Source: Chaetorhynchus papuensis
Lineage: Eukaryota; Chordata; Aves; Passeriformes; Rhipiduridae
Reading direction: 5' to 3'
Assembly (NCBI GenBank): GCA_013396525.1
Contig: VWYX01000744.1
Coordinates: forward strand, 186,001 to 250,000
Length of the DNA: 64,000 bases
Positions 41,901 through 51,400 of this stretch are shown here, one piece after another. The position numbers and the translations under genes are program-made. Position 1 is the first letter of the stretch; every line of letters begins with the position of its first letter. The notes beneath the pieces were generated by a model, which was not told the origin of the DNA, searched no databases, and saw nothing but the letters and a program-made list of their open reading frames with translations.

Positions 41901-44900
41901 ACCCTGTTGAAACACAGATCTTTAATTTCTCTGATCCTGTCCCTCAAGGTAAGTAGTGTCTTGGTATTCAGCAAACCCATGGAGATTGCAGGACAGTTCA
42001 AAGCAAGATGTGACACATTCAGCACAACTGCCATGGTCCAGTTTTGAGCAGGGACATTACTTTTCCCATGTTTCACAATAGTTTTTCAAGTTAAATATCA
42101 GCTTCTTGGAGCAGAAATGGTATTTTCCTTTGTATGGTCTCTAACATGTGAGGATTATTTACTACTTGCACACATTTGCAGGGCACGATTCACATAAACC
42201 TAATTTTTATGCTGTTGGGAGTTATTAGGCTGCTCCAAGTAAATGCAGATAAAAAAAATCTCCAGTTCTAATTCACTGTTATCCTCATTAATGAGCTGCA
42301 GCTGTGAGCATTGTCTGGCTCATTTTAGAACTCTTTAATTGCTGTATTACATCATGCCTTTCACTCAGTTTGTTTGTCAGGTTTGACTGTGATATGAAAT
42401 ATATGGATCTGGTTGCCACATGCTGGAATTTAACATAAGCATCTAAGTGTTTACTCACTTCAGCTATGAGGGAGACTGGGATTAATTATCTTAGCAAGCT
42501 TCCAGTTTGTGATTATTAAAGTACAGTCGTGCTACCTGATGTGTACAGCATGGTATAGAAGAGTAGATGCAGGTACAGGCAGTTACTCCCTCCCTTGGGG
42601 AAAACAAACAAAAAACCCAAACCATCATTGAATGGCATTCTGGTTCCACCCTGTGACACTCCAGGAATCACAGATGGCTTCTTGGTTACCCTCATTTTGT
42701 GCTGTCTAGATCTGAGTGGTCTGGAAATTAATGACAGTTCCTTTTTTGCCTGTGACAGGGAAGTAAACTAGAGAAATAAAAGAGGTGAGTATGGAGTTGC
42801 AAATTAACATAAACCCCGTTTGCAGGAGTAGAAGAGTGCAGTTTATTCAGCTGAAACCTCTGCAACATACGTGCAAGTATTTACTACACAGCAAAGGCAG
42901 GAGTGGTGCCAGCAGTTGTGTGATGTTAAGCAGTGTGTGTTGCTCACTGTCAGGCACTGCTGCCCCCTTACCTTTGTCAGGGAAGCTGTGTCTCATTGGA
43001 TTTTACAGTAGCAGCAGCTGCCTGACTCTAATGAAGACTTTGACTGATCCTACAGCCTGGAGTGAAACCGCCTGCGCTGGCTGTGACCATTATTTAAAAA
43101 CCTTTGCAGGCTGCCAGACGCTTCTTTGCAGTTCTTTGGAGCTTAAAACGAACCAAATGTGATCCATCTCCTGTCAGGTACCTCACTGTCAGAAATTAAC
43201 TGGCTTGCAATAACAAATCAGCCCCATCGGAGCAGCTGGTGAAGGCGAGGAACTCTGTTAATTATTCCAATGGCCACGTTCTGCTGTTGACAGCTCCAGG
43301 GAGCTGGTACCACTTCTACCTTGGCAGAGGCTGAAAATAACTCAGCTATTTATAAACACAATCAGTCCATTTTCGGTTTTAAACACGATCAGTCCATTTT
43401 TGCTGGGCAACTGGCTCATCATCTCTTTTTCTGCTTGGAGTGTTTCAGCAAATCTATGGCAGCCAAGCTTTCACCTGTACCACGGTGTTAGAGCAGCTCT
43501 GATTTGGTTGGTTCTAAACTTTGTCACTACCCCGAGCCTTCCACAGGGAGAGGGTGAGTCTGGCATTGACAGGGCTGCTCTGGGGAGGTTTGCTGAGCCT
43601 CTTGTTGGCACTTCTCTTCCATTGTTATAAATAAAAGCTCTCTTCTGTTGCTATCAAGGGTGAAATATACCCACAAAAGAGAAAAGTAGTTCCTTCTTTC
43701 CAGTTTTGATACCGGATATTGCCCGCAGTTGTATTATTGTCAATTTAAAAGACGCTTTCACCTGACTGTTCTCACTCAGTAAGCACCACTAGTTGTTAGC
43801 TGGTTTCCTTAAGAGATTTCTCCTGATTCCTTTATCTAGAAAATGCCTAAGCAGTTACTTTTTAATAGTTTCCTATTCATTACCATGATTAACAGATTAA
43901 AATGCATTTTTGCCATTCTAGCTATTATATCTGTGTTGCATTACCAGCTGCAAGCAGGTTTACCCAGTAAAAAATGACAGCTGGGAGAGTCAAGACTGGA
44001 TTATTTGAGTATTGCTGCAATGTTCCCAATTAGACAACCTGAATAATTTAAAATAAGTTCTAGTGTTCTAGACGTGTCGTGCTGCAAGCTGTGGTACTCC
44101 TCTTTACTAGGCAACAGCATTAAGTTTTTTTTCCTATTCTTCATTTATAAATGTATTTCAAATTACCAGACTTCTACTTGGATACATTACATATGTTATT
44201 AAAAAATCTGTTATGGCTGAACTACAGTTGAACCATGGGCTAGTCCTTGACCACAGAGCTGAGCTTTGAAATTTGAACATAAATTATTCTAATAAAATGT
44301 ATTCTAATTATTCATAAATATGAATATGTTACATATATATTGGTACCACAAATCCAAGCTAATTAACACTCCTCCATGAGAATATCTTTTAAAAAGGTAT
44401 TTACTGCATTTATAAGGTTAACTTTGGTTTTTAATGTTTAAGGGTGTTTTGGAGTTGAGATCTTTGTAAGATACACAATGCAAATCACAAGAACAGCCAG
44501 ATACTGTATCAGAAAACCGTTTTCATCCCTAAAATAATTTGACAGGCACCTTTGTTCCCACCACAGCCTTTGCCTTAGTTCAGATGGAGGATGTGTAAAA
44601 CAAAGGGCTGGAGCACACGAGCTCAGTGAGCAGTAACCCAGAGCTGTCACTGCTCAGGTGAGGGGGGAAGCCCCAGCTCAGGCTGCAAACCTGGCTCCTG
44701 CCAGGCACGTGTGCTGTGAAAATCCAGGTGGCTGCCTCGGGCTGCAGGGCTGTGTTTGTAGCACAGGCCAGGAGCCCCTGCCCTCGGGTGGGTGTTCCCA
44801 CAGGATCCATGTGCTGCAGTGCCATTTGTTTAAAGGATTCCTTGTCATTTCCCCTGCTGACTCTTCTACTTCCTCAGCTCCTGCCCTTCCGATTCCTCTG

Positions 44901-45440
44901 GCAGCTGCTCCAGACAGAGCACATGGGTTTTGACAACTGATTGCTCAAACCCTCAGTTTGAGATAAACATCCTTTCGGAAGGGAAGGCGACTAGGAATTA
45001 AACAGGAGTAGCATCTGAACTTAAGGGACAAACAGAATTATGTTTTAAACTTATTATCACTAATCTTGTATTTTATATGTAGAAGCACCAGATGTTAACG
45101 AGTAAAAGCAATGGAAAAGCTGTTGCTGCTGCCATGACAGCAGGGCTGCATTTCTGACCCCTTGTTTTGTGCTTAGTGGCTGGTGGGATGCTGTGAAGCT
45201 CAATTAATGTGGTTTTTTTCTGTCACTGGGGCAGGTTCTTCAGTGCACATGGATCAGCCTTGCTGCCAAGCTCTCTATGACTTTGAGCCAGAAAATGAAG
45301 GCGAGCTTGGGTTTAAGGAAGGGGACGTCATAACTTTGACCAATCAGATTGATGAGAATTGGTATGAGGGGATGTTAAATGGAGAGTCTGGCTTCTTCCC
45401 CATTAATTATGTTGAAGTGATAGTTCCCTTGCCTCAGTGA
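2905..45440 (+). CDS. SH3GL3: SH3GL3, endophilin A3 (whole coding span, nine coding exons)
   Basis: Nine exons joined at GT-AG sites give 1062 nt, 353 residues plus stop. Endophilin A proteins bind and bend membranes during clathrin-mediated and fast endocytosis and recruit dynamin and synaptojanin. Residues 1-21 form the amphipathic H0 helix and about 22-242 the rest of the N-BAR domain. About 243-293 is a variable linker. About 294-350 is the SH3 domain, with ALYDF at 298-302, the ligand-binding Trp at 328 and the NYVE end at 343-346. The paralogue choice (A3, not A1 or A2) rests on A3-type residues such as [15 protein letters not shown], the [19 protein letters not shown] block, [19 protein letters not shown] and the VEVIVPLPQ end. 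Human SH3GL3 is 347 residues; the extra residues are in the linker. Joined exons: 2905-2949, 31521-31589, 32215-32287, 32767-32910, 33583-33716, 35095-35253, 38062-38165, 39402-39529, 45235-45440. Confidence 0.97.
3587..3604. other. GC-rich hairpin in intron 1
   Basis: CCCCGC (3587-3592) and GCGGGG (3599-3604) can pair around a 6-base loop. It contains CpGs in otherwise AT-rich intron sequence just outside the promoter island. No function is apparent. Confidence 0.4.
5936..5963. repeat. Perfect 11-bp inverted repeat in intron 1
   Basis: GATACTGTAAC (5936-5946) is followed by a 6-base spacer and its exact reverse complement (5953-5963). The stem is too short for a typical miRNA precursor. It may be a transposon terminal remnant or chance. 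Confidence 0.6.
20701..20964. repeat. 45-bp AT-rich minisatellite with AGATCTA motifs
   Basis: Five full 45-bp copies start at 20701, 20746, 20791, 20836 and 20881. An 11-bp insertion (20926-20936) and a partial sixth copy (20937-20964) follow. Each copy begins TTGGATG, carries GATTGATTAAGA or GGTTGATTAAGA, and ends in AGATCTA. Copies differ by a few substitutions. It lies deep in SH3GL3 intron 1 and is probably a neutral variable-number tandem repeat. Confidence 0.95.
27862..27982 (-). mobile_element. CR1 LINE 3' fragment (minus orientation)
   Basis: The plus strand reads CCTGCCATGGGCAGGGACAC, then a CACTACACCAG block, CAAGGCCTTCTCCAACCAGG and TTTTGAGCACC. This is the reverse complement of the well-known 3' part of avian CR1 elements (held against memory of the consensus, not aligned). 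Only about 120 bp is clear, so it is a 5'-truncated, diverged copy. CR1 is the dominant LINE of birds and other sauropsids. Confidence 0.85.
31521..31589 (+). CDS. SH3GL3: SH3GL3 coding exon 2
   Basis: Twenty-three codons (residues 16-38), [14 protein letters not shown] followed by the DEEFQEMER end, completing H0 and starting BAR helix 1. The acceptor is TTTACAG and the donor GTAAGA. It begins and ends in phase 0. The [10 protein letters not shown] stretch is shared by all endophilin A proteins. Confidence 0.97.
31590..32214 (+). other. SH3GL3: SH3GL3 intron 2
   Basis: 625 nt, GTAAGA to a polypyrimidine tract ending TTTTTCAG. Nothing else is recognisable inside it. Confidence 0.9.
32215..32287 (+). 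CDS. SH3GL3: SH3GL3 coding exon 3
   Basis: 73 nt encoding residues 39 to the first base of 63: [20 protein letters not shown] then QPNP. It is part of BAR helix 1 and leads into the endophilin-specific insert. The donor is GTAGGA and the exon ends in phase 1. Confidence 0.97.
32288..32766 (+). other. SH3GL3: SH3GL3 intron 3
   Basis: 479 nt with a long T-rich tract (about 32731-32754) before the CTCTTAG acceptor. Nothing else is recognisable. Confidence 0.9.
32767..32910 (+). CDS. SH3GL3: SH3GL3 coding exon 4
   Basis: 144 nt, residues 63-111. It begins [17 protein letters not shown] and continues with the A3-diagnostic [18 protein letters not shown]. This covers the endophilin insert that helps drive membrane curvature and the start of BAR helix 2. 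The donor is a strong GTGAGT. The frame stays open about 70 nt into the intron, so the exon end was set by the donor and by alignment with the family. Confidence 0.97.
32911..33582 (+). other. SH3GL3: SH3GL3 intron 4
   Basis: 672 nt, GTGAGT to TTACCACAG. No gene or repeat of note beyond short T and A runs. Confidence 0.9.
33583..33716 (+). CDS. SH3GL3: SH3GL3 coding exon 5
   Basis: 134 nt, residues 111-155, including [20 protein letters not shown] and the [13 protein letters not shown] end. It is the core of BAR helix 2. It starts in phase 1 and ends in phase 0 at GTAAGT. The first residues (GLALLDAGE) differ from the mammalian FGNALIEVGE-type sequence but keep its length. Confidence 0.96.
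33717..35094 (+). other. SH3GL3: SH3GL3 intron 5
   Basis: 1378 nt, AT-rich. The 95-codon open frame at 34238-34525 shows no family resemblance. Nothing else was recognised. Confidence 0.85.
35095..35253 (+). CDS. SH3GL3: SH3GL3 coding exon 6
   Basis: 159 nt, 53 codons, residues 156-208, phase 0 at both ends. It contains [19 protein letters not shown] and [16 protein letters not shown], among the most conserved parts of the endophilin BAR helices 2 and 3. The basic [12 protein letters not shown] run lies on the membrane-facing side of the dimer (family knowledge). The acceptor is TTTTAG and the donor GTAAGT. Confidence 0.98.
35254..38061 (+). other. SH3GL3: SH3GL3 intron 6
   Basis: 2808 nt. 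It holds a pyrimidine-rich block at about 36500-36980 with a short (CT)n run. No exon or RNA gene is visible. Confidence 0.85.
36940..36960. repeat. (CT)n microsatellite
   Basis: About ten CT dinucleotides within a longer pyrimidine-rich tract of SH3GL3 intron 6. Confidence 0.9.
38062..38165 (+). CDS. SH3GL3: SH3GL3 coding exon 7
   Basis: 104 nt, residues 209-243, [20 protein letters not shown] then [15 protein letters not shown]. This is the end of BAR helix 3. The acceptor is CTTTCAG and the donor GTAAGA. The exon ends in phase 2, splitting an arginine codon. Confidence 0.97.
38166..39401 (+). other. SH3GL3: SH3GL3 intron 7
   Basis: 1236 nt. Its 3' third holds an A- and C-rich low-complexity block (39170-39280). 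The 131-codon open frame at 38268-38663 starts just inside the intron and has no family resemblance. Confidence 0.85.
39170..39280. repeat. CCAA/CAAA low-complexity tract
   Basis: A run of irregular CCAAA, CAAAC and CCAACC words, purine-pyrimidine biased, in intron 7. A shorter similar tract lies at about 40255-40312 in intron 8. It is probably a decayed microsatellite. Confidence 0.8.
39402..39529 (+). CDS. SH3GL3: SH3GL3 coding exon 8 (linker)
   Basis: 128 nt, residues 243-286, from [16 protein letters not shown] to [10 protein letters not shown]. It encodes the variable linker between BAR and SH3. The PKREFKPKP start matches the (P/R)REY(K/Q)P(R/K)P pattern of endophilins; the rest is poorly conserved and rich in Thr, Asn and Ser. 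The acceptor is TTACAG and the donor GTAAGT. Confidence 0.95.
39530..45234 (+). other. SH3GL3: SH3GL3 intron 8 (5.7 kb)
   Basis: The intron before the SH3 exon. Open frames of up to 151 codons (41446-41901) and 125 codons (42785-43162) resemble no known family and lack splice context. An AT-rich stretch with TAAT motifs near 42270-42560 looks non-repetitive but has no assignable function. Confidence 0.85.
45235..45440 (+). CDS. SH3GL3: SH3GL3 coding exon 9 (SH3 domain and stop)
   Basis: 206 nt, residues 286-353 and TGA at 45438-45440. It holds the whole SH3 domain: [18 protein letters not shown] opens it, then [18 protein letters not shown], and [15 protein letters not shown] closes the protein. 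The Tyr and Asp of ALYDF, the Trp of ENWYEG and the Pro and Tyr of FFPINY form the PxxP-binding surface for dynamin and synaptojanin (family knowledge). The acceptor is GGGGCAG; the frame is open upstream into the intron, so the start was set by the splice site and phase. Confidence 0.98.
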
Positions 45441-46030
45441 TTGTGTCATTTGAGCTGTGAACATGATTTCATGACTGAAATGGATTCACAAATGTTCTGT
45501 CAGTGTGGCATTCTGTGAAAGCCTTGCTATTTGACTGACTTACTGACTTTTGTATGCGTCTTTTTACAATTTATTTATTTTATATTCAAAAAAATTTCAC
45601 CTTCCCTGATTTGTCAACCTGCAAAAAAACCCATACCCAGTTTTTTTGCTTTGTGCCTTGAAGATCACTGTATGAAGTGTTTACTGGTAGCTCACTGTTG
45701 CTCCAAAAATGCATTTCCTTGCTATTATTGTATGTGGGGTTTTTTTTATCTTTGGCTGCAATGATTTTATTATTGAAAACCATTTCTAAAAATACTGTTA
45801 GTGAAGCTAACTGTAACCAGTTCCTAAGTTACTGATGTCATTAAGCTCTTTTCATCTATCACACTGTAATTTATTGTGAACAAGTTAATACATCTTTTGC
45901 ATTGTATGTTGACAAAAGGCAAAGTGGTTGTTGTCAATATTAAGATGATGTTGTACTAAGTACAAGTTCTCAGCATTGAAAATTCCTATAATTTACTGAC
46001 CAAACTGAATAAATAGTTCTGTGGGATAAG
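45441..46030 (+). other. SH3GL3: SH3GL3 3' UTR (minimum extent)
   Basis: AT-rich sequence following the stop codon without a further plausible exon. It ends shortly after the first AATAAA at 46008. Longer forms using the AATAAA at 46151 are possible. Confidence 0.6.
46008..46013 (+). terminator. SH3GL3: Poly(A) signal AATAAA of SH3GL3
   Basis: First canonical AATAAA after the stop codon, about 570 nt downstream of it, followed within 30 nt by a GT-rich stretch (GTTCTGTGGG). A second AATAAA at 46151-46156 is an alternative. Confidence 0.65.
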
Positions 46031-46790
46031 AACAGTGGTTGCTGCATCTGTACTTATGGTTCTGGCACTTGTTTGAGCTGGAGTCCACTTTTCCTGAATA
46101 GATCAGCAGCTTTCAGTGACAAAAACAATGCTACATTAAAAAAGTGCATGAATAAAGCAAGTATTAGTTTTATGACACCGCTGCACTGCAATTTTAAATC
46201 TTGCTACTTCTCTATTGACTGTTTAGCATTTATGTCTGTTAACATTTTTTTCTAGCAGAAGGAAAAGAGGCATATTCCTTGGAACTAAGTACAAACTGCT
46301 CCTAGTTCCATAGGGTTTGTAAAAAATGCCAGTGAGAGAAAGGGGTGAGTAGCACTGGTGCCTACTACAAACAGATGAAAAGTCAATACACTCTTATTTT
46401 TTTGTATTTAGTTGAAAGGGATGGAAAGGAGGAGAAAGAGAAGACTAGGTGGTGATGGAAAGACACGTGATAACTAAAATTATACCAACAATGCCTCAAA
46501 ATGAAGATGGCATCATATTTTTCTGTTTACCATCTTCTGCTTTGCTTAGTAATGGAGTAGTGACCCAACAAAGTGAGCAGCCCTGGAGGAACATGTAGTC
46601 TTGTGCCAACTGCTCTCTATACAAGACAAATTGATGAGAAGAGAGCTGAATATTTTATGGGCAACCTGTCTGAAGATTCCTCTTAAGCTCAGAGCAGTTC
46701 AGCTCTGGCTGAAGTAAGTACTAAATATAAACAGGAGAGCAGAGTGCATTTCTGAAGTTTCTTCACTCTGCAGTCCCTAAAGTCACCAGT
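46031..46790. other. Spacer between convergent 3' ends
   Basis: Sequence between the first SH3GL3 poly(A) signal and the furthest candidate poly(A) signals of the lamin gene. It contains the second plus-strand AATAAA (46151) and no recognisable gene or repeat. Confidence 0.5.
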
Positions 46791-46846
46791 TTTATTACTT
46801 CAAAGTCATTTGAACCACTCAAGAGAAATCATTGAACAGATAGGTC

Positions 46847-46852
46847 TTTATT
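46847..46852 (-). terminator. LMNB3: Candidate distal poly(A) signal of the lamin gene
   Basis: TTTATT on the plus strand is AATAAA on the minus strand, about 1.56 kb past the lamin stop codon. Further minus-strand AATAAA motifs lie at 46791-46796 and, closer to the stop, at 47827-47832. Which one is used cannot be decided from sequence. Confidence 0.4.
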
Positions 46853-47826
46853 ATTTAATCTGCAAATATTTAAATCCAAGACTGCTTTTATGTACATGAA
46901 AAATATCTTTAATAGTTAAAAAAGTTTAAGAAACCAAGATAAATACAGCAAAGTTAGAGCAGCAGCTATTTCTATTGTTTGAGATGGAACAAGCATTTGG
47001 ATCTGCTAAAACCCAAGTCTTAAACCAACATGTACTCTTGATGTCTCAAAATTAGAACTTTTAAATAATACAAGAGTTTAAGCTAGCATAAGGAAAGCCT
47101 CACCTTAACACCTGCATCCTAACACAAAGCAGGTCTTGAATTTGGAACTGAACACTTTGGCAAGGTAAAAGACAGTCAAAACACTATTCCAGCATTGACA
47201 GAAATCTGCAGGCTCAGCTGCTGCCCTCCCCTCCTGCTCTTAGGTGGAAGTTTGCTTCATGTGGCTCAAAGCCCTTCCTGTCCCCCAGGGGCAGCAGGGG
47301 AGCAGTTTGGTGTGGAGGCAGAGTGACTGCAGTGCCCCCGAGGCTGACTGTCCCCTCCTGAGGGTACAGGACAGGCTTTCCATGGAGCACAGGAGTGACA
47401 GAACTGCACACTGGCCCATAAACAGTGTTCCCCCAGCTGTCCTGTTAGACAGACACACAGCTGCAGCCTGCACGGAGATTCAGCACATGAGGGCTCCAAG
47501 AGCAGCTATTTTGATGCGTTTTTCACTACAGCTGGTGCTTTCTAGTTTTGATTTTTGACTTAGCTTATTTTTCTCTCTAGTTCCTTAGAAAGCTGTTGTT
47601 GGGACCATTCAAACAGTGCCAGCAGCACGGGTCACAGTACCTGCTTTGTCAGAATGAGATGCTTTTTCACATTTACAGGATACGTTTGTCCAAGTTAAGG
47701 CTGGCACAGCTCTGCTGTGATACAGTGTATATAGGAATATACAATACTGAAATGGGGAGTTCCAGGTGCTAGACTATAGAAACAGTACATTTAATAACAG
47801 GAAGGAATATTTTTTACAACTTGCTT

Positions 47827-47832
47827 TTTATT
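47827..47832 (-). terminator. LMNB3: Candidate proximal poly(A) signal of the lamin gene
   Basis: A minus-strand AATAAA about 580 nt beyond the lamin stop codon, the first canonical hexamer downstream that I found. It would give a 3' UTR of about 0.6 kb. Confidence 0.45.
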
Positions 47833-48410
47833 CTAAAGTGTTTCACTCTAGGAAATGATCTAGACCAGTTTTATGTATTTCTGCATCAGGATCTGAGCAG
47901 GAAACATTTCAGACTCTCATCACTTCTCAGGAAAATGTTTTACTTCAGACTTGCTCAAGGTGCAAGGGTGTGATCAGTCCCATGTTTCCCACTCAGGCTT
48001 GAAAGAGAAATTACCTTTGGAGGAACACCATGTCAGAATATTGAGAAAGCTGAGGCAGCCTCATGTTCCTTGTCAAGTATTTAACATCCTTCTAGGGCAC
48101 ATGTTTAGAAGCTTTGTAAACTCTGTACCCTCCTCTGTTTCAGCAGGTCACGGAAACCAGATCCTTGTGTAGAAGTAAAAATAAAAATAACTTCACATGG
48201 AGCTTGTATTCTACTGCTCTTTGTACCAGTAAATCCAAGGCCAGGGTCCAGTATCAGAAGGTAGGAAATTCCATTATGTTATGGACAATGCTTCTCACAA
48301 AGACATCAGATGGGGTATGTGAATTCCAAGTTCCAGATATTACAGAAGATATCTACACACACAGTCTGGGCCACCTGGGACTGAGAGGTGTTTTCAGATG
48401 ATTGTCCACA
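47833..48410 (-). other. LMNB3: Lamin 3' UTR (minimum extent)
   Basis: Minus-strand sequence following the TAA stop at 48413-48411, up to the first candidate poly(A) signal. No other feature was recognised. Confidence 0.5.
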
Positions 48411-48443
48411 TTACATGACAGAACAGCTGGGATCTTCATTTTG
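48411..48443 (-). CDS. LMNB3: Lamin coding exon 11 (CaaX exon)
   Basis: Ten codons and [13 protein letters not shown]. The acceptor is CTCTCTGCAG. The exon is too short for an ORF caller; I found it by looking for a terminal Cys-a-a-Met in phase 0. CSVM is a good farnesylation motif and close to the CSIM recalled for Xenopus L(III). The DP before the CaaX echoes the GDP found there in other lamins. A manual scan of 46.2-50.5 kb found no second CaaX exon. Confidence 0.93.
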   Translation of the reverse strand, partial: QNEDPSCSVM

Positions 48444-51400
48444 CTGCAGAGAGAAAACATGAAAACATTAGGCTAATTAGCATGTGTACAAGCTTAGTAA
48501 GTCTTGCTGGTTACCTACTTGATTCTCATATAGGCAGGTAGGGTTTTTAGCACTTTATAGATTTAGTTACTTATTAATAAAGCAAAGCAGATTTTCAGGA
48601 GGCAGTACATGAACTGTACTACACAAGTCTTTAAGTCCATGCAATACATGAGCCTTTGCCTTCCTTAATGAAAGGCCAAACTACCTCAGTTCCCAAGCAT
48701 CAGAACCAAAGTGGCATGCAGATACATGATGCCCTCATTAGGATGGTAAAAGCAGAAGCAAAAAAGCATGGAAACCCTGCCTTCCTTTAGAGCCCAGCAT
48801 GCATTCTGCCCATTATTTCACTGCATGCAACAAGTTAACTTTTGTTTACTAAGCAGCCATTTCAGTACTACCAACGCAGCAGAAGCATTTAGGTACTAAT
48901 GTCAAAAGTTTGATAGGAATTCAGCAAACAGGAATGACATTAAAATTTGATTGGAAGTATTAGAACTGATTCTTACCATAAATGGCACACAACTGTATTG
49001 TAAAGTTGCTGATAAAACAGATTAGAAGTGTAAGGAAAAAAGTTACTTTTGCTTTCCATCATTGATTACCAAACAAGTCATATTAGTGAACTCAAAAAAA
49101 TGCCTTTTAAAATAAAAAGAAGCTACCCTTGAGGAGAGGCCCTACTCTGAATATGAAAAGAAGCTTGTATCACTAAGAGTCCAAAGGACAGAACAACATT
49201 ATAGAGCTTCTCAACAGCCTCTCTAACAGGGTCTCACCATCCTTCAGTGAGACTGAAAATACTACAAGAATGTGCATGCAAGTCAGAAAACTGATAAACA
49301 TCCTTTAAGGCACATGGTATTATAATAACAGATATTTACCCAGACTTTCTGTTTGAAAGGACAAAAAAATAAAATAAAAAACCAGCAGGCAGTAACTGCC
49401 TGTTTAGGTACTTTTTTTCCCCAGAAAGACAGTACTAAGTTACTTTTAAGTTAGTTTTTAGACAGATACATTATGAAAATATCTAGGAAATTGTAGGGGG
49501 AACTTTGACCTAGTGCAGTAAGGTCCAACTCCTCATTGTAACTGTGTAGGATCAGTTTTAGGAAGAGCTATGGTAGCTTAACATGTCAGCAGGAAGGAGA
49601 GAGTTTTTAGCTAGGCATCCCCTTGCTCTCAGGCTTTGGAGCTTGTACCATAGTACTGTTTCAAGTCAAAACACAAACCAACTCGAGTCAAGTTCAGTCT
49701 ATAATTGTTTGGTTATGACCAACTTAAAACCTCATATTAGTTGGTTTAGACTATTTCGGCAATTAAAGGTAGCTAATAGTATACCAAAGTACAGTAGGAT
49801 CCAAAATGCATCAATTCAGACTTATATTATGGTCAGTCAAAAGCCATCTGAAGGGGCTGGAGAGTCTTGCACAGGATGCAAGTTTGTAAGTATATTGACC
49901 TTAAGTTCACACTGAAGTAATCTTAAAAGCAAGCCAGCGACACTGGAGTGTGAAGTAAATCACTTAATCCCACAGAAGGAGTTAGTGTTTGCATTCTGTT
50001 CTTGGGATAGCAGCTTTTAAGTTAATTCATAGTCAGATATTTAGGTGAAACAGACATTAAAGGTTGTAATTTTCAGTGTGTCAGAAATAAGATATCACAC
50101 AATTAATGCTGCTGTTTGATCATACTCAACCAGAGAATAAGCAAAACTTCAGTTGCATTTCTGATGCGAAGCCATGCAAGCTGCATCCTACGTGGGACAA
50201 GAGACTGCAGCACTACTGATGAAGCAAGTTTTCTATGAGGTGACAAGCACAAATCTCACCATCTCACCTGCTTCAGGATGCTCACAGGAACCACTATCAT
50301 GAAACCAAACAACATTTCTTTTTTCTTCTTCTTTTGGTCTGACATCAAGAAAAACATTAAGAGTTGCGGGATATGAATAGTACTTGAAGAAGTATTTTCA
50401 TTTAGTAAGGAAAAGAAATGGCCATTGAATGACTCTGCTGATAGCATGTATTTCAACTTCAGGCAGCTTACCTGAGGTGCAAACTCCACTTCACTTCCAG
50501 TTATTTCTTCATAATCATCATCTTGCTCACTTTCTTCTCCTCTGGGTACAAGCATTATCTTCCTCTCTGCAAGTTCCTAGATACAATTGAATTGTCACCA
50601 AGCTCCCTCAGCAATTAAGCACAAACAAGTTCAGCATTAGGACAGCAGAAGCTTTTTATTATTTCACTTACCTCACCATCATCTGTGATGAGTGTAACAC
50701 CAATATTATCCCCAGCTCCCCAAGACTTCTGAGACTTCCAGACCAGATCACTGGGACCTGGGCTTACACCAGCAGCTGCACCCCAGATCTGCAACAGAGT
50801 TACAGCGAGCTTCTGAAGAACCTTTTCCTGTAGTTAGATTACTATTCAGTCTAATATATATAATTTTTAAGTATTTTAATACCAAAGACATCCAGGAGGA
50901 GAAACAGAACCACTGTAATCCCTGGCAAGTTAGTTCTTTTCAGGAGTACCAAGAATGGAGGTAAAGTTTTTCTAGCTGAAGACTGTAAAACAGTGCAGAA
51001 AAGGCTCTTAGCAGCTTCTACCCAATGTAGAAGTAGCCCTGCTTGGCCATACAGAACATTTGAGTCACAGAGCCAGGCCCTAGTCACAGACATTCTCAGG
51101 GCTGCCATTTGTGTGGGCAAGAGCCCCTCACCTGGGGTCACTCACAGATCCATTGAACAAGCTCCTCCACAGTTTGCAGTAGCAAGTGTAGAGTTCAGCT
51201 CTTTGATCACCATGTACATGTACTGAGAGAATGATTTTAGGGCTACTATTTAGCTTAGTACTAATAGTACTAGTACTGAGCCAGCATGACCTCAGCATTG
51301 CTGACGTGGAGTAGGCTAAAGATTTTAGTAACAGTCTCTGCACAACTTTTATCAAGTCACAGGAGTGTGGGAAACCCTAAGAAAAAAACTAGAATACAAA

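Noticed and set aside
41446..41901. 151-codon frame in SH3GL3 intron 8
   Set aside because: Composition resembles translated AT-rich intron; no motif and no start context of note.
46200..50470. A second, alternative CaaX exon for the lamin
   Set aside because: I scanned the minus strand for a stop preceded by Cys-a-a-Met; only the 48411-48443 exon fits. CaaX boxes ending in other residues were not searched.
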